NCBI GenBank assembly: GCA_001600495.1
Contig: BCKE01000004.1
Coordinates: 169,399 to 233,398, forward strand
Length of the DNA stretch: 64,000 nucleotides
Origin: Pilasporangium apinafurcum
Taxonomy: Eukaryota > Oomycota > Peronosporomycetes > Pythiales > Pythiaceae
Reading direction: 5' to 3'
Under the pieces are notes generated by a model. It saw nothing but the letters and a program-made list of their open reading frames with translations. It searched no databases and was not told where the DNA came from. Numbering within the stretch: the stretch's first letter is position 1; every line of letters begins with the position of its first letter. Positions 49,543 through 61,380 of the stretch are shown here, piece after piece. The translations under genes were made by a program, and so were the position numbers.

Positions 49543-50556
49543 TTAGGCCAGAACAGCAGCACAGACCGAGACATCATCTCGCTTGCCTTGCTTCTTGTGC
49601 GCAAAAGCCAACAAGTGTGAAGCGCTGTAGAATGCCAATTGACGCACGCGTTTCTCTTTCCCAAACGTTGCCCGTTGGATCGCTGGGATCGATTCGCATT
49701 TCTGACTAAACTGTTCGTATTCGTCAACATTGATGTTGTTGTTAGATTTAAGTTCTTCCAGTGCTTCGCGGCAGAACCCCGCTGCGGAGACCGCGAAGGG
49801 GATGTAATCATTGCAGTTAGTGAATGTATTCGTCGCCATAGCCACTGTCTTCCTCGCTATTTCCTTGGCATTGTCTGGACACGGCTCGACACATCCAATC
49901 ACTTGGTCGACAAACAGATTATCGTGGACACCGTCGGAAAACACGAGACAAACGTCACCGCTTTCGTATGTACACGTCTGGATGTGCACTTCGGCTGAGT
50001 AGTTAATCGTTTGATTGCTCGATACGACCGCTGGTACGTTAAAGTCATAGATGATCGAATCACTTTCAAACACGACTTGTCCTTTTCGAACAAGTACGCA
50101 CTTGCAATCACCAATTGTATACACAAACATCTGTCGCGACGCTTCATCGAAATACACAACTGAGATCGTCGAATCCAGACGACCTTTGCGTTTCGTCGAT
50201 TTGCGAGCGTTCTTCGTCGCTGCTTGCACACACAATGAGAAATCGATGGCTTTGATTTGTTCGTTACGCGATCGTTTTTTCAACTTGCTCAGTGCCGCCA
50301 GTGTTTCAGAGACCAGTAGCCGCGCAAGCACTCCCGAGGCCTTCATTGTACCGGAAACTCCGTCGGCAACGACTAAGTACCCTGGACCGTAGCCTACCGC
50401 GTCATCACCATGATAATTGTGTGTCGCCGTGCCGACAGATGCGAAGCAAGTGTGGTGGTTGTTGTTGTGCTGTCGCTGGTTATTACCAGCTGAATCCCCA
50501 TCGATCGGTACCTTACAGCTCCGCATACGTTGGATCAGATACTGGGCGGCATTCAT
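49543..50556 (-). CDS. PP2C-family (PPM) protein phosphatase, PTC7-like
   Basis: Metal-dependent Ser/Thr phosphatase. Single exon, 337 residues, starting MNAAQYLIQRMRSC. The PPM metal-binding blocks are present: HGDDAVGYGPGYLVVADGVS near residue 50, the central IGDCKCVLVRKG, SDGVHDNL and the C-terminal KRDDVSVCAAVLA. The ADGVSG form, rather than DGHGG, is typical of the PTC7/SpoIIE-like branch, whose members are often mitochondrial. No clear transit peptide is seen. A polyhistidine/asparagine stretch (residues 30-36) is low complexity. The catalytic aspartates appear intact. The substrate is unknown. Confidence 0.92.
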   Translation of the reverse strand: MNAAQYLIQRMRSCKVPIDGDSAGNNQRQHNNNHHTCFASVGTATHNYHGDDAVGYGPGYLVVADGVSGTMKASGVLARLLVSETLAALSKLKKRSRNEQIKAIDFSLCVQAATKNARKSTKRKGRLDSTISVVYFDEASRQMFVYTIGDCKCVLVRKGQVVFESDSIIYDFNVPAVVSSNQTINYSAEVHIQTCTYESGDVCLVFSDGVHDNLFVDQVIGCVEPCPDNAKEIARKTVAMATNTFTNCNDYIPFAVSAAGFCREALEELKSNNNINVDEYEQFSQKCESIPAIQRATFGKEKRVRQLAFYSASHLLAFAHKKQGKRDDVSVCAAVLA

Positions 50557-51694
50557 CTCCTCCAGTTAGAGAGGGCGATCGATCACGCGCGCACACACAC
50601 ACGCGTACCTGGTCAAGCTCTTCGAGAAATGATGGCACTGAAGGGACAAAGCGGCACATCCCCCAGAACTGAATGAACCAAAAACAACCAAATAGGCGTT
50701 TCCTAAATGAAAGGCTACTGCCACAAACAGATAGTTCATACTGGAATCCTAAAATCAATTTTGTATCATCCGGCAGATTTATTGTCAGTAGCTTAATTTT
50801 TAACACTTTTATCCGGCTATACTTGAAAGTGGATGTGCCACATATCGTGAGTAATGGTTACGATCAGCCAATAAAATGTGTTGAAAAGGAGATGAAGCGT
50901 TTTGATTGGTCTTTTTTTTTAGAAATACTACCTTGCGATGCCCTGGTGTAATTATAAGGGGTAGAAGAAGGGGCAGGAATGTGTCACGGCATCTCGTGTT
51001 TTTCCTAAAACGGTCAGCCAGTATCAGACAGATGCGATGCCCAGGACTGATTTTGGTGCCAACCACATGATGCGATCCGTCAACATGTGTGCCAGCAGGA
51101 AGTGCAAAAATTTGTCATTGTAATACATTTGTGGATATGATGTAGTACTACATCACATTCCATCCCCAGCGTCATGTCAAACGAAAGCCTGGGATTGTGC
51201 ATCAGGTTCAGACCATGGTTGAAGAAGTGGATGGATTGTGTTCCGGATTTGTGGATGTTCTCTGTTATTCATTCCAAAACAGGAATAGTTGTGACTCTAA
51301 AGTGCCTATAGAACCTCGGATTAGATCGTTATGTCAGCTGATCCGTAAGACCTTTAAGGAGATGAGTACATACTGCATGGATACCTCGAGCACAAAGAGA
51401 TGATTCTACGAGAACAATGAACCCACGTCACTGTTTTTCCATTTTTGATTAGCGATAGATTAGACTTTTCTTCTGCATTCTCGTGGAAAAGCATCGACAT
51501 GCTCTGGAAGATTTCTCCTCTACGGCGTTTATGGTCCATGTGGGCAACGACGGCATCATCATCATGCCTGGCCCAAGTATACGTATAAATTTATGGAAGT
51601 TTGCTATGATAAATGAGGTCGTCTGAAGGTTGCAGGAACCATTTTGGGCTCTCCATATTTTGGGTCTGTTCATGGTGAACTCGGTTGATCTAAC
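50557..51694. other. Intergenic region
   Basis: About 1.1 kb. A short dinucleotide CA/CG-rich repeat lies at about 50590-50606. No gene recognised; + frames near 51197-51403 and - frames near 51449-51712 are unremarkable. Confidence 0.4.
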
Positions 51695-52859
51695 ATGACA
51701 ACCATGACTCAACTTAAGCTCTTGTTACTCAGCGACCTTGATGGGCAGATCTTGCGCGTAAACCACCTATGCGAGACGCTCGTGAGTTCCGATGATTGCG
51801 ATATCGACGCGGTACTGGTCAGTGGTGGATTGGTTGCGAAGCGTGCGCCGCGTGAGTATGAAGCATTGGAGGCAGTTGCTGCGGCTGAAGGAGACATGAT
51901 GGCGCTCATCTCACGTCTGGAGATGATTGTCTGCCGTGTGATCTACATCCCAGGGGATGTACGTGAAGATATTGTTGATGTTGTCATTTGACACTAGGTG
52001 ATTTATTGCATTAAAGATTAATTTGATCTATTTTGTATGACAAAAAGCACAGAATGATCCGCCGACGACGCGCAGTCTCGTGGTGGCACCGCCCTCATTG
52101 ACGCAGTATTCGTCCAATATCTATTCGAAAGAGGAACAGTTGGTAAATGGCGTAACTGTCATGGGGGAGCATCGATACTTTAAGTGAGTTTGGATGTGCG
52201 AACTGGTGTTGTGTTTTTGTCATCATGGACAGACTTTGGTTGCAAGGCTAACTGGAGTGATGCATGCATAATTGATGCAAAGGTTGATTAACGATGGGAA
52301 AGACCCAATACCAGAACGAGAGCTGGTGCTGGTTCTTAGAGATTCTGCGGCAAGGTCAAGACTTCCAGCATTCGGTACATCAGGTCTCTCTCATGTTGTT
52401 ATTACCATGTGATGGGCTACATGATGTCTCTGATGTATAAACTAAGCTGAACATTTGCGTGATTCTGTTTATTGCACCATCGGGAACTGCAGGAGTAAGT
52501 AAAGGACTGTTACATCGAGTTGCAATTATCGTAAATTCATATGGTTGCTACGCTGTTCTCTATGCAGCTTACCACTGGTCAAACGCGACATGTTGAAATC
52601 ATTGGAGGTGATAACGAGCTGCCACACATGGAATTGCCGCTTATCTTTCCAGGTAACTAGGGAATGCGTAGCCTGTGGGCAGGCTGTCCTAGCCAATCTC
52701 TCGGAATATCTCATATTATTTGTTCAAATATTCGGGACAGGATCGCTTCGTCACGGGCAGTATACGATCCTGCAACTGGAGAAACAATCGATGGAGGAAT
52801 CATGGGCTGTCGTCAGTGCCTCATCTCACCACCTCGTCTTCGAGGAAGAAGACGACTGA
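51695..52859 (+). CDS. Metallophosphoesterase-like gene, exon structure incomplete
   Basis: The N-terminal exon (from 51695) gives LLLSDLDGQILRVNHLCETL and DAVLVSGG...IYIPGD. Splicing at about 51960 to 52052 restores IPGDNDPPTTRSLV, the GN(x)D-type metal block of calcineurin-like phosphoesterases. Exon 2 continues to HRYFK (about 52182). A third segment (about 52284-52382, LINDGKDPIPERELVLVLRD) joins in phase. Near 52480-52560 comes GLLHRVAIIVNSYGCYAVLY, and the last segment has GTGSLRHGQYTILQLEK, typical of the family's C-terminal GSLRxGxY block, ending at 52859. The middle exons, including the expected GHTH block, could not be resolved, so the gene may be partly decayed or mis-modelled by me. 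Confidence 0.55.
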
Positions 52860-53176
52860 TCGGAATGAAAGAGATCTTTCAACCGTCATAGTCAATCATC
52901 AAAGCCAGTCATTAGGTAGCAGTTCTGCATGTATCAATCACAGCGTCGTCTTCAAATCTGACCATTGAGAAGATACTTAAGCGACACATAAATTACCACT
53001 ATTACTTGCTTATGTATGCTACTCTGGCTCGGATATTGTTTATTCTGGTATCTAACTAGGTTACTCCAACTCGCGAAGCGAGTTGCGTCTACCAACTGGC
53101 TACACCTAGAATACGGGCTGTACCGTGTGAACAGATTCAAGCCCGAAGACCCCGAGCTCACGCTTTTTTTGCGCTT

Positions 53177-53520
53177 CTACGACTCACTTGATTCTCGTTG
53201 CAAGTACTCTGGTCTTGCTCGATTGTTGAAAAGTTCTGTCGTCACGCGCATAATATTCAGCGAAGCGTTCACATCGCGATCCCAAAACGTCTTGCGTTCA
53301 CTGGATTTACAGTGCAAAACGGATCGAGATTCAATTGTGCCATCGAGAATGCTGTTGACCATTTTCGGGAAGACTGCCTTCGAAAGTTCAGCGTGACAGT
53401 GGAAACATCGCTTGCTTGAACGAAAGTCGTCGACGGAACGAACGGTAGTGCGCTTTGCTAGTTCCTTCTTGAGTGCTTTGACGCCATGGTGATGAATTGT
53501 CGAATGACATATCAGTCAAA
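53177..53520 (-). mobile_element. Fanzor-like 3' remnant (zinc ribbon and RuvC-III end)
   Basis: On the - strand one open frame reads KALKKELAKRTTVRSVDDFR, then CFHCHAELSKAVFPK, VLHCKSSER and FWDRDVNASLNIM. This is the characteristic end of Fanzor proteins: a zinc ribbon followed by the DVNAS RuvC-III aspartate. The segments for the N terminus, RuvC-I and RuvC-II are absent here. The last Cys of the ribbon appears to be replaced by Arg (KSSERKT). It is a truncated remnant, distinct from the copy at 34.7-35.8 kb by sequence. Confidence 0.78.
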
Positions 53521-53845
53521 AGATTCCCCATACTGGTTGCAAAGACACTCTTACAGCTGGCTATACTGAAAATGAGATTTCGAGGTAATTCGTTTGTCAG
53601 GTTTTCTAGTCAGTATGACAGGTTTGGCCAGATGGACAAAATGGATAGTGAATCTCATACGTTTTCCGCACAGACGAACAGCTTGCGAAAATAAGATTTT
53701 AGATGGTTTCTTGGAAATTTATTGAAAAGTTATTGGTATTTTATTGCCAGTTGACCAACTCGCATTCATTCTTCCACCTTTGCATGCTTCAGGACAAAAG
53801 GAAGAAGTAGAAGAAGCGGCTGTGAGTAGTTGATTGCTGTGAATC

Positions 53846-56636
53846 ATGGGAGGAGGCGAAAAGCAATGGCTTCCTGAAAGGCATTGGACTCCCGGAACGC
53901 ACGTGGACCTTGCTGAGCTGGAGCGGTTGCGCATGTTGGCCAAGTACGAATTTGAGGGGCCCTTGACCACCGACGACCTCACCGCTGCTCTGCGTGCATG
54001 TCACAACAACACCCACGCCGCCTACCTCTACCTGAAAGAACGACGACAGCGGGCCCAGCAATTACAGACAATGAACAACATGTCGATACTTGACTCGAAA
54101 ACTAGCAGTGGCAGCAGTAATTCGAATGGAAGTATCAGTTCCGACAGCAGCAAGCGACGAATGGATGAAGTCATGAGTGGCAATGGCTTCTACGGCGATG
54201 GCAATGACAATATCGACGAAGAACTGACACCTAACAAGAAACGTAAGGAAAGCCGCTCATTACGTCTCCTATCGAGTCAGCCGCTAAGCGTCACGCCCAC
54301 TACGCAGGACGCACACATGGAAACAACAGTGAATGTGGATGATGATACAATAACACACGTGTTGTTGCCTCAACAGCATCTCTCATCATCATCTTCACCA
54401 CAGCCAACAGGTACAGATTATCCGACGACGATCGACAAGGTCCTGGCGCGCCAGCTCGTGGAGCAAACGGTCGACGATCGCGTGAATGAGTGTTTGTTGT
54501 CGAATTCGCAATGGATTGATGCCGTGTGGGAAAATTTACAAGTTTCCGCGGGTTTAGAGTTAACCAAGCAATTGGATGTAACGACAGATGCACTTGCGAA
54601 TTGGTTAAAGCATCTCGATGAACGGAACAGACTAGAACAGAAGCAACATGGACTCGACCTTATTTTGGATACCCTGACAATACTTCCTCGTGGAGGTTCT
54701 ACAGACGAACTGGTAAGGAAACTAAACACGAAACTGCGCGTAAACAGACTGTACTTTTGTGACCGTTAAACTGAACTATTTGTTTGTGGGTGGTTGCGGT
54801 AGAATATGCGACCAATTCCGTCCAAAGAAGACCTTGATGCTCATGATGCAGAGATTGCTCAACTGAATGATTCCACCGCAAGAAATGCACATGCTCGTTC
54901 GATTGCATCGAAGAATGCGATCACCCGTTTGACGGCCATCTGTGGGGCTTATGTAGAGCAGCTATCTTGGTTTGCACAAGCCCGATACCAAAATCGAGAT
55001 CACCAAACGAAGGTTCGAGAACAAATGCAGACCTTGCAGGATCGTACTGCTGAGCTACTAGATAAATGCACCCAAGACGTGAAGGTAAATGATACTATCC
55101 TTGATGAGGCAAAAGAGCTCAAAGAAACCCGCGCTATGCAATTACGCAAGTTTGTGTCGAAGCGTCGGGAAGAGCTGATTGCTGCTGGGGAAACCGAGGC
55201 GTCTGCTGAATTTCAAGCGTACTCGGAAGTGCTCCATTCAAGTGATGCAGAAATTGTATTTCTACGGCAGTCAAGAGAAGACAGCGACATGAAAGTCCAA
55301 GACTGTCAGAGAACCGTGACGAAATCTCAAGCGGCGCTGTTGTTTTACACGAGCATGCATGATATATTGAACAAAGCCATTGCTATGCGAGAAGCATTTC
55401 TTCAGGTAAATACACCGCTGCGTACGAATATCATGCTATTGAGAGGGATTCGTCATGTATTAACGGTATCTACACGTAGAAAATCACCAAGCAACTAGAA
55501 GAATTGCGAACGGCTTCCGAAGCTCGAGCCAACCAAACTTTGAAGAGTTATATCCCCATGCTCACGGATGCGTTATTACAATACTATGAATTCCACACAG
55601 TGCAACAAACGAAAGCTCATGAGGAGAAAGAAGAGCAGGAGAGAGCCCTTGAAGCCCATTTGGAGTACTTTGGCGATTCTGCCCCAATCAAGAAAGAGGA
55701 TATTGAGCGGCGCATCCACGAATTCGTGGGAGTGATTAATCGGTCGATGCATGTGATGCTAGAGATTGCAGAATCGCAAAGCCGTTTGTGGGAAGGGAAG
55801 AAGGATATTCTGTCTTTTGAGATTTGTGAGGCGCTGATATACGAGTATGGAAAGGTCTGGAAGCAGCTAAGTGGGCCTGTGCGAGAGGTAAATTGTTGTA
55901 GCTAATTGCTTTGGAATTAGTTGATCTTCGTTTTAATTCTGCATTTGTATTTATCAGGTTATGCGGGACTTCGTCGGAAACATGGAAAAAGGAAGTGGAA
56001 GTGTGACTAAGAGCCCCAGAGCCAAAGTACATGCTGTAAGTAATGCTGTATCTCCGGTGCCAGAAGGAGCGTCGCTGTCACCAGTTATGGCCCCTGGCGG
56101 AGCAAAAAGCAGTGTGATGTATTCGGCTACAATACACCAAGGCGACGAACCAATGAGCGACGACGTTGAGCCGATGCAAGAAGAAAGTATTGTAGAGTCG
56201 ACGACAACCTCCAGTACACCCGCTGATGAAAACCGGGCGAAGTCATCGTCTGGTTCAGCACGACTCCATGAGTTTGACGTTGGGACTGTCTTGTACTCCA
56301 AGTTCAACATTGGCGAAAACCGAACGCAATTTTATCGGGGTCAAGTGGCGAAGTGTTTAAGTGACGGATCCTACTCTATGCGCTATGATGATGGAGATAT
56401 TTATACTGTCAAGCGCGAATACTTATTTACTCAAGAACAGGTTCGTACAAAGAAGATAATTTTGACTGTCAGTGTATGTTGCGTGTGACAAGTATTTAAG
56501 AAAGCTGTGTCTTCGTATCTTGATGTTGCAGATGGAAGAGGAGCTTCAAATGAATCGAGACAAAAACCGAGATACGGATGCAAACATGGAAGACATAAAT
56601 GTTGCGCCAAACAATGGGACCTGCGTTGTCATGTAA
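53846..56636 (+). CDS. Coiled-coil protein with Tudor-like domain and C-terminal CaaX box
   Basis: Five exons join in phase: 53846 to about 54712, about 54803-55405, about 55480-55887, about 55958-56441 and about 56532-56636, roughly 820 residues. The first exon has a small helical domain (LAELERLRMLAKYEFEGPLT), a Ser/Asn-rich linker and helices. The second and third form long coiled coils (QTLQDRTAELLDKC; QQTKAHEEKEEQERALEAHL). The fourth ends in a Tudor/agenet-like module, FDVGTVLYSKF, FYRGQVAKCL then YSMRYDDGDIYTVKREYLF. The last exon is acidic and ends CVVM-stop, a CaaX prenylation signal. Tudor-like modules usually read methylated residues, whereas CaaX implies membrane tethering, an odd pairing. 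Confidence 0.82.
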
Positions 56637-58036
56637 TGATGAGATGTTTCAGAATCGTATAGCACATGCTTCTAAGAGTAAATCTTGTTTGTGGTTTTGG
56701 AGATTTGTTTGTTGGTTCGTACTGTATATTTACGTGACTGTTGGAGCTTTGGTACAGTTACTGGCAAAGCGTCGATTTCCATCCCCATACTATTATACTC
56801 AGTTTCAAACCCACCGGTGATATGACTGGAACTAACCAACCAGCGAAGAGGGCTAGTGCCCCTTAACATCGCTGTTTATCATTCCATCGAGAACAGGATC
56901 AGGAGAGAATAGATGAAAGAAATAGTGTAAGCGCTTGGTGGAGTAACCAAAGTGATCGTTGGCCAATGAGTCAAACTTTAGAAAGTGAGACTAAGTGTTG
57001 TCTACATCACTGCCTTGCAAGTGACAACCAAATTGTTGGAAGTATTTAAATAGAAACGCAGTGAGGTAGTCGTAGAGAGTGTTCAGGTTTACTTGGTCAA
57101 TGTTGATCTCCATCATGCGGTTGTTGCATGAAATAACTTCCTCATAAGTTCACAATCATCCCTTCCACGAGGTCAAGTGCGCAGGTCTACGAAGCTCGAA
57201 GTTGGAGGAGGTGTGATTGGCGATCGACCCGAAGAGTTTCAAACATGACCAAAGTGACGCCGCCTCGTATACTAGCAACATAGATGGTACTTGATGTTTG
57301 GCCAAAATACGGTTGAATCAGGTATTTCAGTATGATAGGTGATACTTTCATGTTTTTCCTGAATGATGTCCAAGTATTACGGAACGTTTCCTAGCACAAG
57401 GTGTTTGAGATTATTCAAACCACCCTAAAAGATATCAGTACCCAAATAACGCAGGTAAACTATATCCTCACAGTAGAACTGGCAGGTGCTGTTGATGTCG
57501 TCTTCATTGCTTGCTGTGACTGACCTTGTCTGGACTGTAATCATTGAAACAATGCTGTCAATACAAACAAAGGCTAATGACCAAGAGAAGAAGTTTCACG
57601 ATGAAAGTAAGTGTGCGATCATGTATAAATCCGATTCTGATGGCATGTCTTGCTTATTGGCTCAGAAAGATTCTTAGTAGATTTGGAAGTTGTGTAGTGG
57701 AAAGTGTATTTGTAGTGTCAATATGTATTGCAATTGCTGTAGCGAAGCGATACACGACCAGTAGAGCCATCGTTTTGCCCTCTAATGGATCTTGCTCATA
57801 CTCGACTTGAGTCTTAACGTCGATTTAATCCGTTCGACCGATCAGTCTATGAATCAAGATGGCTACATTTTTACAAGCTAACTGAAGCAGTACTGGTGTG
57901 GTCCACACACTTTCTGGTGTATTACAAACGGCCCAATAGCACAATCAACAGCCGTTTATTACCACACACTCAATGCAAAAAGCCCTTCGCTCATTCATTC
58001 GCTCAAGCGCTTCAGACCATCACACATAGAGCAGCA
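56637..58036. other. Intergenic region
   Basis: About 1.4 kb, AT-rich, with no recognised gene or repeat. The open frame upstream of the kinase start (57896-58036) is in frame but low in conservation-like features and is treated as leader. Confidence 0.4.
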
Positions 58037-59288
58037 ATGGGTCGCCAGCCGCGATGGAACATCGTGGAGACGCATATGATCGAGACGTCCAAGGACGCCG
58101 TTACACATGACAAGTACGTCAATAATTACCTGCTGCTGCGCACGCTCGGCGAAGGAAGGTTTGGCAAAGTAAAGCTCTGCGAACGGATCCCTTCACCACC
58201 GACGCACCACCAGAATGTTCATGCTGCCAGTGATAACAGTAGTAGTAATAACTCACTAGACCCACCTCCCCCACCGCTTACGTTTGCTTCAGCAGCAGCA
58301 GCACCGCCACCACCACCACCGGCACGTCGTCAGTTCGCTGTCAAAATTTTTTCCAAGAAGATGTTGCGCAAGATGAAAGAGTATTGTTCGACGGATGGGC
58401 CATCTAGTCACAGCAGCAGTAGTAGTAGCAATGGAGCTGTCGCCACAGCACGCATGCGGGTGGTGACGGCGCTGGACAACGTGCGCAGCGAGATCGAGAT
58501 TATGCGAACACTTTACCATCGCAATATCGTGTTGCTTTTCGAAGTCATGGAAGCCGAGCATTATGACAAACTCTACTTAGTGATGGAGTACATGGAGCAT
58601 GGACCTTGCATGATTTTCCATCCTGAGACCAAACGGTTTACTAGTCCTATCGCGGGTGGAGTCGTGAGTGAAGATTTGGCCAAGTCGTATACGAGGGATA
58701 TCTTGAATGGACTTCATTATTTACACCAGCGAGGTATCTGTCATCGAGATCTTAAGGTACGACGAATTTGTATGAACAACGCAAATAATGCTCAGATAGT
58801 ATTACTGATAGCATTGTATGCTGGGATAGCCTGCCAATGTGCTGCTGAATGGCTCTGGTCGCTGCCATATCACCGACTTTGGCTGCGCCATGGTATGTGA
58901 TCTCAAGAAACCAACATTTGTTACCAACACTGTTGGTACATACCAATTCCTGGCGCCGGAATGCTGTACAGGCGACCCCTATGATCCGTTCAAAGTGGAT
59001 ATTTGGGCCGTGGGGATTATGCTCTACATTTTTTTGGTCGGGAAATTGCCGTTCGAGTCGGAGAGTACGAAGGAACTGTTTGACGAAATTGCACGCACAG
59101 AACAAGTGGAGTTGCCTTCAATAAATGAAGAGGATGATCATAGTCGTCAAGTAGTGAGTGATTCATGCTGTGGCCTACTGCGAAAACTATTGACAAAAGA
59201 CCCTGAGCGGCGAATCACCATCACTGAGGCACTGCAGCATCCCTGGCTAATAGAAGAATTGGAAGAGGACAAACCTTTATCGTTTTAA
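58037..59288 (+). CDS. Serine/threonine protein kinase, CaMKK/LKB1-upstream type, with N-lobe inserts
   Basis: The start is chosen at 58037 (MGRQPRWNIVETHMIETSKD). Kinase subdomains follow: TLGEGRFGKVKLCER, FAVKIFSKKMLRKMK, EIEIMRTLYHRNIVLLFEVM, YLVMEYMEHGP and YLHQRGICHRDLK. An intron of about 70 bases follows, and exon 2 opens PANVLLNGSGRCHITDFGCA. Then come VGTYQFLAPECC, VDIWAVGIMLYIFLVGKLPF and LLTKDPERRITITEALQHPW. All catalytic residues (VAIK Lys, HRD, DFG, APE) are present. HRDLKPANVLL plus TVGT-APE resembles CaMKK and related upstream kinases of SNF1/AMPK. A Ser/Pro/Ala-rich insert of about 50 residues sits between the Gly loop and the AVK lysine, and a Ser-rich one follows before the C helix. 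About 390 residues, few beyond the kinase fold. Confidence 0.92.
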
Positions 59289-59390
59289 GGACAACAGCGT
59301 AGATAAGCAAGCAAACGAATTCACACAAGACAATATCAATACACGAGTACATATGAGTTCTATAAGACAATTAGCTTCTGTTATCGCCGT

Positions 59391-60878
59391 CTACACGACT
59401 GGTGGTGTGAAGATTTGTTCCATCTGTGAAGCCACCGCATTCTCAGCTTTACTATTGGATGACCAGGCTGGTTGGGAAGCACCCGCGGCAGAATCAGATA
59501 AAGAAGAAGCGGACATTGTCTTGGGTTGATAGCATGTATCTAGCATCGCTAGGATGAGCTGTCTAGTTTCCTGCAAACGAATAGCGTCTAAGCCTCCACC
59601 TGCGAAAGGGTCTTCCATGGCTTTTTCAATGTTAAAGACACCGATCATGGTCAAGCTTGTCGCGACGCTCAGAAACAAACAGAACGCAAAGTTGGTAGCA
59701 TTATACTCATCTCCTCGAGCGATGTAGACATAGTACGGCCCATAAAAGATCGGCAACAACAAGATAAATAGCCGTGTGAAGGAGCGAGTTGCTTGTGGAG
59801 TCCGGTAAAACTGGTCAATGTATCAGTATATACATCAGTCGATGTAATTAACAAAGAGAAGCTTATATTGATAACACACAGTTGATGACATACCTTGATG
59901 TTCTGCAATTTTTCCAGTCTCGCCTGCAATAACCAGTGGTACTGGTTGATTCGTGACGCCTCATTCGCTGGCAGTCCGGCACGTTTCATCACTTCGACCT
60001 GTTCGTGGAGCTTGTGGATCGTCTGGATGATCTGCAACTGCAACTGATCGACCGAGTGCATGTACCTCGAAGCGATTTTCCGGCCGCGGTCAGTAAGCCG
60101 GTGACGACCTCTCGTCAGTGTCGGGAACCTCAGCAATGTTACCGAATCACGAAGCAGTGTCTTCAGCAGTGTTTTTGTCACTTGGGCATGGTCTGTGGGC
60201 AATTTCTGGCGACCATTGTCACCCCAATTCCAGAGCGCATTCGCCAAGAGAATGTTGCAAAACAGCGCTTTTGCTGTCAATTCCAACAACAAAATGCCAA
60301 CATCAATAACAGCTCTATGTTAGTTTTTAACAATAAAATGCAGAACAGGTTTTGTTTGACTTACATTCAGCCAACATCTCAAGCGCCAGTTCTCGTCGCG
60401 TGAATGCCTGTTTGATCTGCATGATCATCGGCGCTACAACCGCAAACGTTACCATCGTCCACGAAATATTCGCGCCAAAATTTGCACCGGAGCTGCTTTC
60501 CCCAAAGACATAATACCCTGTCGTGGCGACAATGGAGCTCACCATCACAAACAAACTCTCAAAAGTGACGAGATGGATCGCAAAAATCTTGATGGCCGCA
60601 TAGAGATCCAGCACTGAGTCGCGGAAGCTCTCTCTCAGGCGCTGAATTGCCATATTCTTGCTACCTTCATGCTGATGATCATCATTGTTATGATGACTGC
60701 CTGAAGTTTGGTGGTCATGGCCGTTCTCACACATGAAAATCGCCGGTCCATCGAGCGACAGGTTTTGAAGTGTGTGGCCACCGTTGAGGCTATTGATTGC
60801 CATGGTCGTGGAGATGTAGAACGCCACGTCGCTGCTCTGTACGGTGTACATCTCGTCATCCGAATGGGTCGGGGTCAT
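59391..60878 (-). CDS. Bestrophin/UPF0187-like membrane protein, copy 1
   Basis: Predicted anion-channel-like multi-pass protein. Three exons: 60878 to about 60364, about 60283-59893 and about 59810-59391. The start ATG is 60878 (MTPTHSDDEMYTVQ); the frame extends upstream only from a GTG. Membrane segments include HLVTFESLFVMVSSIVATTG, NISWTMVTFAVVAPMIMQI, FILLLPIFYGPYYVYIA and FAFCLFLSVATSLTMIGVF. The segment VFNIEKAMEDPFAGGGLDAI resembles the Asn-Pro-Phe region that follows the last membrane helix of bestrophins. A helical cytosolic part is present (ASRYMHSVDQLQLQIIQ). It is a close paralogue of the gene at 61381-62776 with introns at the same positions. The bestrophin assignment is tentative. 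Confidence 0.72.
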
Positions 60879-60961
60879 CTTGTTACGATGAAACGGATGC
60901 GTAATTTGAATCCGATGGAGCACGCGCTGTTTGCGAAGTGATGAGGAGCTACGAGTAACGA

Positions 60962-61279
60962 ATGAATTCTGTTCCGCCGATGCACTTTGACTTGGGGAAT
61001 GTATCGCATAAAATTTGTGTCAGGTATGTCGCAGATGGTAGTGAAAAGTGGTACTGTGTACCAGTGGGTGACCGTTGTCAATTGGCGCCCAACGTGATCA
61101 GGCACGTTGAAGAAGAAATCTGTGCGTCCCAGATTACAGGAAATGGCGTACGGACGCTGAGGAGGAGGATGCGTAGACATGTCACGAGTAGATTTTGTGG
61201 ATTTCAGTTACTATTGGAACTGTCAATGATAGCGCCTGCTTGGTCGCGCGCCGACGGTTTGTTAGTCACAACGATTTGA
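60962..61279 (+). CDS. Doubtful small frame between the tandem membrane-protein genes
   Basis: A 105-codon frame starting MNSVPPMHFDLGNVSHKICV. It lies where the upstream region of copy 1 and the downstream region of copy 2 must be. No family recognised. It could be chance or a remnant; the first half looks more protein-like than the second. Confidence 0.25.
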   Translation: MNSVPPMHFDLGNVSHKICVRYVADGSEKWYCVPVGDRCQLAPNVIRHVEEEICASQITGNGVRTLRRRMRRHVTSRFCGFQLLLELSMIAPAWSRADGLLVTTI

Positions 61280-61380
61280 ATCCATAATGCGACAACCTTG
61301 ACGTAGATTAACTTTATTCATTAGGTAAGCTTTGGTGCCTTAGTCTCAACTAATGTTGTCTTGTACTATGTTTCTATGTA

